Positions 1 through 9,760 are shown, counted from the stretch's first letter. The stretch is DNA of 64,000 bases from Macrotis lagotis (GCF_037893015.1 NC_133658.1:18596583-18660582); one strand, 5' to 3'. A program made the numbers and translations. The notes: generated by a model from the sequence alone, not told the origin.

Positions 1-44
1 ACTGGTCATACTCAGAAGCTCATAGACTTTGACTTAAATGGGAG

Positions 45-235
45 CTTAGCAGCCATCTAACCCACTCCTTTCCTTTTACAGATAAAGAAACCGAGGCCCA
101 GAGATGGGAAGTAACTTTTTTTTCAGTGTCACACAGCTAATGAACACCTCAAAAGAAATGAATGGCTCTGTCCCGGACACCACACTGCCACTTCTAAGCC
201 GAGGCAGGCATCTTTGCTTGCTGAATGTTCTCCCA
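45..235 (-). mobile_element. MIR-type CORE-SINE relic
   Basis: The + strand shows TTTTACAGATAAAGAAACCG followed by GTCACACAGCTAATG, the reverse complement of the MIR core. It is eroded and has no visible target-site duplication. Confidence 0.75.
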
Positions 236-279
236 CTACAGCAAAAATTTCCTAGATCACAAATTTCCCTGAATATTTA

Positions 280-410
280 AGAACTAATTTCCTTGAGGCT
301 AGAGGCTGTTTCTCTTTTTTCCTCACTTTTTTTGACAAGACATATAGTAGGTGCTTTGTAAATGCTCAGTGAATGGAATGAGTGTTTAAAAAATGAATGA
401 TAGATTTTAT
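280..410 (+). mobile_element. L2/CR1-clade LINE 3' tail fragment
   Basis: The order is that of an L2 3' end: CTTGAGGCTAGAGGCTGTTT, then CATATAGTAGGTGCTTTGTA and a TGAATGGAATGA-type terminus. Only the non-coding tail remains. Confidence 0.6.
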
Positions 411-431
411 TTTCCTCGGATAGTCCAGGTG

Positions 432-567
432 ATGTTTTCTCTGTGAGGGAAAGTCGTTTCATTTTGTCCACTCAGTTTAATAGCAGTAATAATAATACTA
501 CTTGTTTTTCAAAGTGCCCAACACTTTGAAACCCTCGCCAAGCCTCTGACTTTGCCCTCTTTAAATA
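432..567 (+). repeat. Left arm of a 135-bp inverted duplication
   Basis: These 136 bp are the reverse complement of 1361-1495. The outer 44 bp (ATGTTTTCTCTGTGAGGG through CCACTCAG) match at 41 positions. The inner part is more diverged but still aligns through TTTTTCAAAGTGCCCAACAC and CCCTCTTTAAATA. I do not recognise the family. It could be an inverted local duplication or the terminal repeats of an unknown element. Confidence 0.8.
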
Positions 568-949
568 CATTTGTGTCTTTCTCACCTCTTTTGCTTTTTA
601 TGCTTTCCCCCCTCCATTTTGGCCATCTGTCTGCCTACCCGCAGATGAGCCAGCACAGGTTCCTCCATCAACTCCGTTTGCAGAAGTTCTCTCTGATCAT
701 CAAGGGGAGGAGCTCAGGGCCTGGGGCATCTTGTGGGCCTCAAGGGTTGCAAACTCATCTGGTCAGGGCAGGACAATAATGAGGCCAAGGATGTTATCTC
801 AACTCCAATAGATCTGATATAGAAAGAAAGGTTACTCTATGGTAAGTTTCAGAGATCATGTGTCTTGTCCTGGTTGGCTCACTTCAATCGGTATAAGGGA
901 ACATGATGACAAAGTATGGAAACTCACTTAACAGGTAAATGATGACCTT
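568..949. other. Interior of the inverted pair, unassigned
   Basis: This is the first half of the 793-bp spacer between the inverted arms. It is pyrimidine-rich near 590-620. I see no repeat family and no credible exon. An ATG|GTAAGT donor-like word occurs at about 840 but has no partner acceptor. Confidence 0.4.
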
Positions 950-1195
950 GGGAGAGTCCCAACATCTCTGGACCCTTATTGCTCCACTTCCTGCACTTAC
1001 CAGAAGGCATTTCCTCCACTGGGCTTCATGCCTGGAATTTTCTCCTTCCTTACCTCTATCTCTTAGAATCACTGACTTCCTTCCAGACTCAGATCAACTG
1101 GCATATTCTTTAGGACACCTTTCCCACTCACTTCAATTATCAAGTTAATCTGTATCTGTTTTGTCAGTATCTCTACAGGTATCTAAATGAGTTTT
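950..1195 (+). mobile_element. L2/CR1-clade LINE 3' region
   Basis: It contains the L2 signature run: TTCATGCCTGGAATTTTCTC, then CTTAGAATCACTGACTTCCT and AGGACACCTTTCCCA. This corresponds to the end of ORF2 and the 3' UTR in sense orientation. It is eroded and carries several stops. Confidence 0.75.
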
Positions 1196-1204
1196 ATAAA
1201 TGGA

Positions 1205-1360
1205 ATATGAGACAGTCAAGACAACCGGAAATCCCTTAGACACGTGTTAACTGTATGACCCTGGGCAAGTAACTGAATTTTTCTCAACTTAAGTTTCTTC
1301 ATATGGAAAATGGGAATAATAGAACCACTAAATAGTAGAGTGATTGTGAAGAGCATGATA
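1205..1360 (+). mobile_element. MIR-type CORE-SINE relic
   Basis: It reads CTGTATGACCCTGGGCAAGT, then a decayed CTCAGTTTC segment and AAAATGGGAATAATAGAACC, the MIR core in sense. It runs directly into the right arm of the inverted duplication. Confidence 0.7.
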
Positions 1361-1495
1361 CATATAAAGAGGGTAAAGATGTCTCGCTAAGAGCTTCAGT
1401 GTTGGACACTTTGAAAAATTGAACAAATTATGAATTATTACTGACATTCAGCTGAGTGGACAAAATGAAATGATTCTCCCTCACAGAGAAAACAT
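1361..1495 (-). repeat. Right arm of a 135-bp inverted duplication
   Basis: This is the reverse-complement partner of 432-567, the best-conserved part being CTGAGTGGACAAAATGAAA through CACAGAGAAAACAT. Its inner end abuts a MIR relic. Confidence 0.8.
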
Positions 1496-1518
1496 GATTT
1501 CTACTATAAAATAAGAAA

Positions 1519-1640
1519 GATAAAAAGGGGGAGGGGAAGGGAGGAGGGGGAGGAGGAGAAGGAGGAGGAGGAGATGATGCTGAAGATGCAGAAGAAGAAG
1601 AAAGGAAGGAAGAAGGAGAAGGACAAGAAATAAAGATAGA
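1519..1640 (+). repeat. Purine-rich GGA/GAA low-complexity tract
   Basis: About 120 bp of nearly pure purines, with GGAGGA and GAAGAA runs interrupted by a short GATGATGCTGAAGATGC segment. It starts about 25 bp beyond the right inverted arm. Confidence 0.85.
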
Positions 1641-2807
1641 AGACTAGAAGAGGACTGTCTCTGACAATCTGCTTTGTGTGTCTCCAGGGAGAGATGGAAA
1701 GGGGCCAGATCTCTCCAACTTATCTCCCCAAAGCAACTTCCTCCTGCACAGGAAAACTTCTACTTCTTGCTGCCCCCAACCTGATTTTCAACTTCTGATA
1801 AAAGTTGTCTTCTCTTCCCCTTCCCATGAACATGAGCAGTTCCTGCTTTTCATGTTCCCTTTGAGGGAAGGCTGCTAGACTATGGGACGGAGATTTCCAT
1901 CTATACCAGCACAAGACAACTTATACGTCTTGCTGCCATTTTGATCTCCCAACCTCAATGTGAAGAGAAGACACTCTTCCTTTGATCTCAGGTCCCCCCA
2001 CTCCTGCTGCTGTAGTTGTTCCTTGAGGGAAGAACAAAGGAAAGTTAGTGGGAAGGGCAGGACTTCCATCTCCTGCTAGTTTCAGAGTTCCAGGGATAAC
2101 CTTGAGAGACTGGGGTTCTAGTATCCTTGCTCCTGAAAAATACTTGTATGCTGTCCATCAAGAATCAACCAATTGACTCACCTAGGTTATTTTAGAAATG
2201 ATGTTTACTAATAAGAGAGAAAAGCAAGAATAGTGGATACAAAATCCTCCCCAAATTGTGGTAACTTTGCTATAAATACATGGTTACCACTGCTACCAGC
2301 ATTCAGCATCTGACACATAAGGTATCTCCGGGTCTTTCAAATTCACCAGGTAAATGTCTATATACATCATTCTGAAGGTTTCTCAGGCAAAGAAACTTCC
2401 AGAAAACAAGAAGGAATGGTCAAGGGGAACACAAAATTGAGATTCCTCTGTTGGGTTTTTCAAACCGTTCCCAATTTGACTCCAAGTCTTCCATTTGCTA
2501 TTCCCAGCACTGGGAATTCTTTCCCTGCATCTTAGTATTTGCCCAGCCACATCCACAATGTTGTCCTTGCCTCCTTTGAAGATTCAGTTCACCTTCCTCC
2601 AGTGTCCTTTCTCAATGACTTCATATTGACTCAGATCATTTGCCATTTCATCCAGGAAATGGGAAGAGCCCCAAGAGTAGAGGATAGTTGGTTCTTTCCT
2701 TTGCATTCCCAACACCTACAGGAGTATAAACACAGTAAACACCGATGAATGGTCCTTATAGATGTACCTCACAGCACAAGTGGAAGTGGAGAGCCTTACT
2801 AGGTCAA
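1641..2807. other. Unassigned unique sequence
   Basis: I recognise no repeat family or exon here. Reading frames stay under 70 codons. Moderately GC-balanced blocks are interrupted by A+T-rich DNA near 2160-2300. Confidence 0.45.
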
Positions 2808-2820
2808 CCCCCCCCCCCCC
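2808..2820 (+). repeat. Poly-C run (C13)
   Basis: Thirteen consecutive C residues follow AGGTCAA and precede GAAATGTAAC. This length is prone to sequencing error. Confidence 0.95.
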
Positions 2821-2939
2821 GAAATGTAACATCTCCTTGAACTCTGTCTGGGACCTAAAATGACAGCAAATCCTCCTCTGTGACGTACAAAGTGAACCCA
2901 GAAATCTTTGAGAATCTTGCCTAGGTCCCTAAAATAACT

Positions 2940-3105
2940 AGTATATACAAGCTTTGTAACGCCCTTTAGAGAAGGTATCTCATTTAATCTTTACCAAAAC
3001 CCTTTGATGGAAAGGTTATTATTATTCTGGTTCTACAAATTGGGAACCTGAAGCTGACCAATATTAAGAGACTTGCATTAGGTCACACTGATAGTAAATG
3101 CTTCC
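2940..3105 (-). mobile_element. MIR-type SINE relic
   Basis: ATCTCATTTAATCTTTACC, GGTTATTATTATTCTGG and TTAGGTCACACTGATAG follow the reverse-complement order of a MIR-like SINE (3' tail, then core, then head). Confidence 0.65.
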
Positions 3106-3109
3106 TAAG

Positions 3110-3230
3110 ACTCTTTTTTTGAGGTAATCAAGGTTAAGTCACTTGCCCGAGGTCCCACAGCTAAAAAGTTATCTGAGGTTGGATTTTAATTCTTGTACTC
3201 CTACAAAGCTCTACAGCATCAGCCTTAGAG
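3110..3230 (-). mobile_element. tRNA-headed SINE fragment
   Basis: AGTCACTTGCCCGAGGTCCC, CACAGCTAAAAAGTTATCTG and GGTTGGATTTTAATTCTTG give the reverse complement of the marsupial tRNA-headed SINE core. The head is too eroded to assign a subfamily. Confidence 0.6.
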
Positions 3231-3234
3231 TTCA

Positions 3235-3476
3235 TAGGATGGGATTTAGAATCCAGTCTCAGACACTTGACACTTACTAGCTGTGTGACCTTGGGCAAGT
3301 CACCTCACCCTGATTGACTCACATCCAGGCCATCTCAAGTCATTCTAATTCATATCTGGCCACTGACCCCAGATGACTTTGGAGGAGAAAGTGAGGTTGG
3401 TGATTCAGCACAGTACCCTTACTCAAATCCTATTCATGTGTTTGTCATGGCATCATCTCCCTGATCTCATGGACTT
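3235..3476 (+). mobile_element. SINE of the 'GGCATCATCTCCCTGAT' family (Mar1-like)
   Basis: TAGCTGTGTGACCTTGGGCA is followed by CTGACCCCAGATGACTTTGG, GGAGAAAGTGAGGTTGGTGA and TTGTCATGGCATCATCTCCC. The same order is seen at 11,203-11,487 and 38,135-38,384. The family's terminal GAAGGACAAA has been lost, and a CAC/CAT microsatellite occupies the 3' end. Confidence 0.8.
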
Positions 3477-3504
3477 CACCACCACCACCACCACCACCAC
3501 CACC

Positions 3505-3554
<50 letters not shown>
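3477..3554 (+). repeat. Compound microsatellite (CAC)14(CAT)12
   Basis: A 42-bp CAC array passes directly into a 36-bp CAT array with no interruption, at the 3' end of a SINE. Translation gives a Thr-then-Ile run with no biological meaning. Confidence 0.95.
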
Positions 3555-3556
<2 letters not shown>

Positions 3557-3559
3557 GTA

Positions 3560-4190
3560 AATGTTTGTAGTAGGATTTGAACTCAGCTCTCCCAGCCTGC
3601 AATTCCAGTGCTCTATTTTTTACTTGTTTAGAAAAGATTGGAATTTCAGTCTGTTGGATTAGTTCCTAAGAAATGAGGTCATGGTCTCCTAGTAATCCCA
3701 AGAAGGGGGATAAGAATAGGACAAAGGAGTTTTTATTTCAGACCTGAGATCCCCTCCCTTGCTTTCCCACCAGAAGTAATCTCTGAATTCCCTCTTCTAA
3801 TTAAATGGAAATCTTAATTCCACATGGCTTTCATTTGCATTTTGCTGCATTGAAAGCCCTCCTAGCCCATAGAAATTTTTTCCCCTAGAATTTTACATAA
3901 TGCCTTCTGCCTGGATACAATTTAGTATCTCCTGCTGAGTACTTAGAATAATCAAATGGGAGGTTAGCCTGGATCAGTGAGCAGCTCTTAAAATGCACAG
4001 GCAGTGACATAAACAGTAGATAATTAGTGCTCACAGCAAGAGACATGGAGACAAGTTAAACTGGGTACTGCCTTCACTCCTTGACATCATTCACATGGAT
4101 GGCTACCTATTTGGATCTCCTGTTTGCTTTCTTGTAATGGGATTACAGATTCTTGGAAAGGTTTTAAAAGCCATGAAGTCCAAGCTCTCT
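3560..4190. promoter_or_regulatory. Repeat-free block; weak candidate conserved non-coding element
   Basis: From about 3780 to 4060 I see no repeat signature. The stretch holds homeodomain-like words (CTAATTAAATGG, GATAATTAGTGC) and an octamer-like CATTTGCATTTTGC. This is only a compositional impression; conservation cannot be judged from one sequence. Confidence 0.2.
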
Positions 4191-4389
4191 TCCCTCTCTC
4201 TCTTAGTGGAGCAATTTGTCCCTGGATGGCAGGCTTGAGAATCGGCTGTTAAACTTGTATTGGAATGCTTCAAACAATGGAGAGCTCAGCACTTGATTAG
4301 GCAACATGCACCATAACTGTACTATCCTAATTACAAGAGAGTTAATCTTTAGGCTAAGACAAAAACCTGTCTTCTTGCAATATTATTGT

Positions 4390-4640
4390 ATCATAGATTT
4401 AAAGCTGAAAAGGACCTTAGGTGTCATTGAGTCAACTCCATTCATTTTAAGAATATGTAAATCGAGGTGCAGAAAGATGAAGACTCCCCACTTTCATACA
4501 CAGAATAAAATAGCAGAGCCAGGATTTGAAGTCCAGACTCAGTACTCATTCCACACCCTTGGACTAATCTATTTCTGTCCTATGGAGTTATTTAGAGGAC
4601 ATCTACTTCCTCCTACGTTTGACAACCCTTTGAACAGAGG
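4390..4640 (-). mobile_element. MIR-type SINE relic
   Basis: CATAGATTTAAAGCTGAAAA, GGACCTTAGGTGTCATTGAG and GCAGAGCCAGGATTTGAAG follow the marsupial MIR reverse-complement pattern, with the usual order of decay. Confidence 0.7.
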
Positions 4641-4700
4641 CTGACCCCAAGCCTTCTCTTCTCTAGGACAAGGATCAGGATTTGAAAATAGGAAGAGGAA

Positions 4701-4836
4701 GGGGCAGCTAAGTGGCTCAGGGAGAGTCAGCAGTACTTGAGTTCAAATCTGGCCTCAGACACTTAATAATTGCCTAGCTGTGTGACCTTGGGCAAGGCTT
4801 TTAACCCCATCACCTTAAATAAATTTAAAAAAACTA
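4701..4836 (+). mobile_element. WSINE1-like tRNA-derived SINE
   Basis: The head GGGGCAGCTAAGTGG, the B-box-like GAGTTCAAATCTGG, CACTTAATAATTGCCTAGCT and an A-rich tail are all in order. It is older than the other copies: the region after the head is altered and the tail reads AAATAAATTTAAAAAAAC. Confidence 0.85.
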
Positions 4837-4839
4837 GGA

Positions 4840-5341
4840 AGACAAGTTTGACTTGGGCTGCCCATTTTCCCAGGATGCTCCTATTTACAACCATAAATGA
4901 GTCACTTCTCTGAGACCTGGGTCATCATATATAAAAGATAATGGCAATTGAGAAGTGACATCTGTTCACCACTGGAAGGGCATCAGCTTTCAAATGCTGT
5001 TGTCTGCCATATTGATGCTTCCTGGCACACTGTTGTCCATCATGTTGATGCTTTCAGGAGGTAAGATATAATCTGACTTTGAGTCAGAAGATCTGGTTTC
5101 AGATCCTTCTGTGACACTCATATTGTTTGATCCTAAGTAAGACATTTAAATTCGGTCTCTAAATAGTTCTCTAAAACTAAAATTTGCAGAAAATGTGCAA
5201 ATGTGGAAGGGAGTTTCCACCCTTATCATTCCTCTGATGAGATACCCCCTATATTTGTATATGTCTAGGAAGAGATTTTTGCATATTTGTAAGTTACTAT
5301 ATATATGTTTATATGAATATGCAGCAGTATCCACATAGGGA
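4840..5341. other. Mostly unassigned; MIR relic at about 5060-5180 and a short direct repeat
   Basis: CATATTGATGCTTCCTGG and CATGTTGATGCTTTCAGG form an imperfect direct pair between about 5000 and 5060. Downstream, TTGAGTCAGAAGATCTGG followed by TGATCCTAAGTAAGACAT looks like an eroded MIR head in sense. Confidence 0.4.
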
Positions 5342-5393
5342 GAGGGGATGAGAGACAGAGACAGTCAGATAGATAGACAGAGACAGAGACAGT

Positions 5394-5440
<47 letters not shown>
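5342..5440 (+). repeat. GA-rich tract ending in (AG)n
   Basis: Degenerate GACAGA/GATAGA units pass into a perfect AG array of about 45 bp at 5396-5440. All purine on the + strand apart from occasional C and T. Confidence 0.95.
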
Positions 5441-5443
<3 letters not shown>

Positions 5444-5449
5444 ATAAAC

Positions 5450-5680
5450 TCTAATAGGCAATTGACAAATACCAATCATTATACTGAGTGTTGGAGACAA
5501 AGAAAGACAGAAGAGAGTCCTTGCCTTTGAGGAGTTCATGATTTAATGAGCTGGACATACAAAAAGACAATAAAAACCAAGACATAAACAGGATAAATTA
5601 GAAATAATGAACAGAAGGAAGGAACTAGAATTAAGCAGGATTAGGACATATTTCCTAATAGGAGAAGAAAGATATTATGT
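5450..5680 (-). mobile_element. L2/CR1-clade LINE 3' end, antisense
   Basis: The + strand reads AGAGAGTCCTTGCCTTTGAG then GAGTTCATGATTTAATGAG, the reverse complement of the L2 'CTCCTTGAGGGCAGGGACT' tail. It continues into GGATAAATTAGAAATAATG and AAGGAACTAGAATTAAG, as in the longer copy at 31,130. Confidence 0.75.
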
Positions 5681-5699
5681 GACCATGTGGTTTCCACCC

Positions 5700-5980
5700 A
5701 TTGTCACCCTTATTTGGGCATGTTTGTGAATGTCCCTCCTCAAATAAGGGTTCCAGAACTGGACAAAAGGCTCCAGATAGCATGTGAACAGCCCAGAGTC
5801 CTATGAGGTTATCACCTTCCTTTCTTGTCCTAAATATTACACTTAGATTCATGTAGTCTGACTCTAATAAACTTACATTAGTTACATTACATTAATAGCA
5901 TCACATTAGCTAATTACATTTGCAGTTTGGGCAGCCACATTGCTCAGCTAATTCATACTGACCTCATCATACTTTACTAA
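5700..5980 (-). mobile_element. L3/CR1-type LINE ORF2 3' fragment
   Basis: The antisense CR1 signature is visible: GGTTCCAGAACTGGACAAAA, then CTATGAGGTTATCACCTTCC and GTTTGGGCAGCCACATTGCT. These correspond to the C-terminal reverse-transcriptase-domain flank of CR1 elements. It is heavily mutated and contains a short ATTACATTA expansion. Confidence 0.65.
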
Positions 5981-6229
5981 GAAATAGAGGATATTGGCCT
6001 GACATTCCGTTTTCTCCCCTTGTCTGCATCTAAAAACTCTTGATGTCACTTTCCTTGCTCTCCTTCCTTATTCAAGTCTCCGAGGTGACTTTTCTCCTTA
6101 CCCACATAAACGCTAATCCATAGATCCTTGAATTCATCCCCTTCATTCTCTTGTAACAAATTGTCCCTGTCATTCTCTTAACTATATCTAGTTCTAATTT
6201 CTCTTACCTGGCTCATGAAATGACTCTGC

Positions 6230-6470
6230 ATAGCCTTCTCTCCCCATCCTTAAAACCCCTCCCTTGAAATTGCCCTTATGATGGCTTCCTACATTTCCTC
6301 TCCCTTAACCTCCTAGAGAAAAGGACAATTCTTGCTTCAAGGTCCTCTCTTATTACTCACTTTTCAATCCTTTGTAATCTGGATTCTTAATTGATATCTC
6401 AACTAAACGTGTTTTTTCAAAACTCCCAATGTCTTTTTGACTAGACTTAGACGACCCTTCTCCTATAATT
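6230..6470 (+). mobile_element. L2 LINE ORF2 internal fragment
   Basis: CCTCCTAGAGAAAAGGACAA, CACTTTTCAATCCTTTGTAA and TCTGGATTCTTAATTGATAT match the L2 ORF2 segment just upstream of the C-terminal part. It has many stops. The region 5981-6229 before it is pyrimidine-rich and may be part of the same relic. Confidence 0.55.
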
Positions 6471-6580
6471 AGGAAAATTTAAATTAAAATCCAATTTCAG
6501 GCATTTCCTAGCTGTGTGACCTTGGGCAGGTCACCTAGCTTCTGCTTGCCTTGATTTCCTCATCTGTAAAATGAATGATA
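6471..6580 (+). mobile_element. MIR-type SINE, 5' part (split by insertion)
   Basis: TAGCTGTGTGACCTTGGGCA through TTCCTCATCTGTAAAATG is a MIR core in sense. It is interrupted after GAATGATA by a WSINE1-like SINE and resumes at 6757. Confidence 0.85.
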
Positions 6581-6756
6581 GGGGCAGCTAAGTGGTGCAA
6601 TGAATAGAGCATCATCCCTGGAACAGGAGGACCTGAGTTCAAAGCCAAACTCAGACACTTAATAATTACTTGGCTAGGTGACCTTGGGAAAATCACTTAA
6701 CCCCATTGCCTTGCAAAAAAACAAACAGAAAAACAAGCAAACAACAACAAAAAAAG
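6581..6756 (+). mobile_element. WSINE1-like SINE inserted in a MIR
   Basis: Complete from GGGGCAGCTAAGTGG to CATTGCCTTGCAAAAAA, with a long A/CAA-rich tail. The flanks share the target-site duplication GAATGAT, and the host MIR continues on both sides. Confidence 0.92.
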
Positions 6757-6830
6757 AATGATGAAAGCACCTACCTTCCAAGGCTATGGTAGCAATCCAA
6801 TGTGATAATAATAGACGTGTGAAAATACGT
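6757..6830 (+). mobile_element. MIR-type SINE, 3' part (split by insertion)
   Basis: AATGATGAAAGCACCTACCT and AATCCAATGTGATAATAATA continue the MIR interrupted at 6580. Confidence 0.75.
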
Positions 6831-7232
6831 TTCCTGGCAAACACAGCACTATAAATGTCTCAGATGAAAACAGAGGATAGCGTCTTCCCTCAAGGAGGTT
6901 ATGGTCTAATGAGGAAGTAAATACAAACAACTCTGTACAAGTAAGATGTGTAGGCAGAATAATTTGGAGAGAATCAATGCAAAGACAGTATCATTAGTAG
7001 AGATCAGAGAAAACTTTCTGTAGCAGGTAGGGCCATAGCTGAGTCTTTAGAGAAGCCTAGCAAGCCAGCAAAGTAGAGGAGGGAGAGGGTTCTAGGAATG
7101 GAGGACAGCATGTGAAATCCTTGGAATTGGATGGTATAGTCTTGCATACTATGTACTTCAAGGAAGCCAGTGTCCCTGAATGCAGTTGTGTGTTTTTGTG
7201 CATGTGTGTATGTGAGCTTACAGGTGGATGTG

Positions 7233-7270
<38 letters not shown>

Positions 7271-7420
7271 CTGGAAAATAAAAAGCAGTCAGGTCATGGA
7301 AGGATTTATAATCCCATGCATGAGATCAGAGATCTAGTCCAAAAGGCCATGATGCTGATTGACACCAAGAACTCCTCTCCATCAACTTGATGATCATTTC
7401 ATGAATGGTTTGGTGCTTTG
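6830..7420 (-). mobile_element. L2/CR1-clade LINE 3' region, antisense
   Basis: GTCTTCCCTCAAGGAGGTTA, GGTTCTAGGAATGGAGGACA and GGTCATGGAAGGATTTATAA follow the antisense order of L2 (tail first, then ORF2 C-terminus). A TG array interrupts it at 7235-7268. Confidence 0.75.
7235..7268 (+). repeat. (TG)17 microsatellite
   Basis: An uninterrupted TG array lies inside the L2 relic, preceded by a degenerate GTGTGTATGTG region. Confidence 0.95.
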
Positions 7421-7454
7421 GCAAAGGGAATTCTGGATAGCAATTTAATTAGGA

Positions 7455-7745
7455 GAATAAGCATTTAGGACTGGTGGAATGGTAAAGATGACTTTTCTAA
7501 CTCCCCATATGTTATGAATGAGGAGAATGAGTCCTGGAAAGGTGGTCAAGGTGACTTGACCAAAGTGATATGGAAAACAAGAAGCATTTGAATCCAAGTT
7601 CTGCAACCTCGAGAAATAATGCTCATCTAATCCAACTGCCTTCATTTTACAGATCAGGAAACTGAGGCATAGGGAGATTAAAATGACTTACCTGAGGCAA
7701 TACATATAAAAACCTAGATATGAACCATTATAGGAAGCTATAGTT
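7455..7745 (-). mobile_element. Two adjacent MIR-type SINE relics
   Basis: The first (about 7455-7610) is very eroded. The second (about 7615-7745) is clear: CTCATCTAATCCAACTGCC, then CATTTTACAGATCAGGAAAC and TGAGGCATAGGGAG, which is antisense MIR. Confidence 0.7.
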
Positions 7746-8384
7746 TCTTGGGTGTTGCAGAAAGGCACCCCTAGAAAAGGGGGGAGGGCTAGACTGCCTG
7801 GGAATTGCTAAGGCAGCTGGCTGTTGGAGAAGCCGGTGGTGTCCATCTGTGATTGTTCCTGCTAGGTTTCTCCCCTGGGGGCTTGCAGTTACGCGAGAAA
7901 GCCAGGTGAGCAGAGATAGATAATAACTCATGCGTGTGTGGCCTGTAACAAGGGAGAAGAGGATACTGACAGGGTTATTTAAATAGTGGTTTTAAAACAC
8001 TAAAGAAATCAGTCTGAGAGATGGATGCTGGAAATATGCCTACATCTTTCCTATTCAGCAAAAAGAAAAAAAAAACTTGTTGGACCTGGAGGAGATGAAT
8101 AGTTTCATTATGAGAATTGTCTTCTGTCCACGTGAAGCCATTTGATTCTTTATAGAGGCTGCCCTGACAACTCAGCATCTGCTTGAGGGGGTGTGCATGA
8201 TATGATTTCTGGGCCCTGGAGGGGACCTAAGCCCCAAATATCTTTCCCACCATATGCAATTAGGTCATAGATGCAGCTGTTGGTGAGCTCCATGGCTGGG
8301 AATCAAAAAGGCTTTGTGTAGAGAGCCTTATTGAATTTCAGTTTGCTTCCTATCACTCTTCTATCCATGTGAATGTATGTATGT

Positions 8385-8386
<2 letters not shown>
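7746..8386. other. Unassigned unique sequence
   Basis: No repeat family recognised. The block 7750-7910 is relatively GC-rich for the window and includes one of its rare CpG words (TTACGCGAGAAA), but it is far from a CpG island. Confidence 0.45.

Positions 8387-8432
<46 letters not shown>
8387..8432 (+). repeat. (GT)23 microsatellite
   Basis: A perfect GT array of 46 bp, flanked by GTATGTATGTAA on the left and ATGATCTC on the right. Confidence 0.97.
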
Positions 8433-8435
<3 letters not shown>

Positions 8436-8464
8436 ATCTCTGCATCCATCCATTTATGTATGTA

Positions 8465-8725
8465 TTTAAACATTAACAAGCACATGCTAATCACTATTTG
8501 AACAGCTGGAGAAACAAAGAGAAAATAAAAAGTGGTAAAAATTCATTCTCCGTCTTCTGGGGGATGATGTGGAGAAGTACACAAACAGATAATAAACATA
8601 ATTTAATCATTCATAATTCAAGGACAGAACATGAATGACTAGGAGATCAAACTCATCTCCCTATAGGAAGGAATTGCCTAAATAAAATTTGAAAGCAGCC
8701 AGGGATCCACAAGACAGAGATCAAG
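8465..8725 (-). mobile_element. L2/CR1-clade LINE 3' end, antisense
   Basis: AATCACTATTTGAACAGCTG, CTCCGTCTTCTGGGGGATG and ATAATAAACATAATTTAATC match the antisense L2 tail pattern, ending near AAATTTGAAAGCAGCCAGGG. Confidence 0.55.
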
Positions 8726-9235
8726 ATGGTAGATATTGCAGATTTGGGAGGGAGGTCAGTATGACATACCTGAATGTTAGCTTATCAATGCCCTCTTTAG
8801 GTGAGGACTAACTATTTCATTGCCTTCCTGAAGGCAATGTGCCCTTTGAGAACAAAGGACATACTAAACCAACTATTTTACCCTTTTAGAAATTCATACA
8901 CATTTATCTTCTCCCCTCTCACTTGCCCCAACCCCCTATATACTTAAAAATGACAAAAATACCCAAGATTTTTACAACAAATATTTATAGTCAAAAGCAA
9001 AAAAAAAATCCCTAATTTTCCAAATCCTCAAAATGTATTTTTCAGTCTGCATCAACTGTTGGTCAGGAAGGAGGAAACTCTTATCATTATTCATACTCTG
9101 GAATCATGGTTGGTCAGCCTATTGATTAATTCTTAAATATTTCCCAGAAGTCTTTGCTTCAAACTCTTTTGATGTGTAATTCCCTCCTTTGTCACATTTT
9201 TAGCCTTCCCACATACTCTTTACTGTGCTCACTTT
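8726..9235 (-). mobile_element. Possible L1-type LINE fragment, antisense, in mostly unassigned DNA
   Basis: From about 8980, CAACAAATATTTATAGTCAA and CTCTGGAATCATGGTTGGTC resemble an antisense marsupial LINE segment that I recall only loosely. The part before 8980 is unassigned. Confidence 0.3.
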
Positions 9236-9760
9236 TTGGTAGACTCCGCCAGTTATCTTACAGCCACTTTCTCTCTCAGGACCCCAGATGGAAGATGAAA
9301 CTGCTTATGAATATCTAAATACTATGCAAATTCATTAAAAGATAAATCTTAGTCATGTGCATCCACTGATAACTCCATTTTCCTTCTATGGGGAGTCCAG
9401 CTGCTTAGTGCACACTAGCAACTTTATTTCCTTGATCTTTTAAAAATGCTAGTAAAATGGTGATCTCACTGAATGAAAAAAGACAAACTGCATCATACCC
9501 TCCCCCAGCTGTTGAGTAATCATTGAAGTCAAGCAAAATGAGAGCACAGAGAGAGCAGAGAATCCTGGGGGAAAGTGACTCTTGAAATGGGGTTAGAGAC
9601 ATGCTTAGGAGAAGCCGGTTGACCTTCTACAGAATTCTACAGTCTTTTTAGGGAAGCATGACCAATACAACCTCAGCTTTTCAAATCATCATGAAGGAAA
9701 GGGGGAAAGGCTTAGAAGGGCAGAAATTTAGAGCAGGAAAGATCTCAGAAGTCAAACTTC
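9236..9760. other. Unassigned unique sequence
   Basis: No repeat or exon signature recognised. The longest frame is 65 codons and has no homology that I can see. Confidence 0.4.

Noticed and set aside
5450..8725. Initially read as a separate unnamed repeat family (CCCTCAAGGAG... type) at 5.4, 6.8, 8.5, 31.1, 35.6, 59.0 and 60.3 kb
   Set aside because: Reverse-complementing shows the same order as the L2 3' region (CTCCTTGAGGGCAGGGACT tail, GCCTGGAATGC words), so they are antisense L2 copies.
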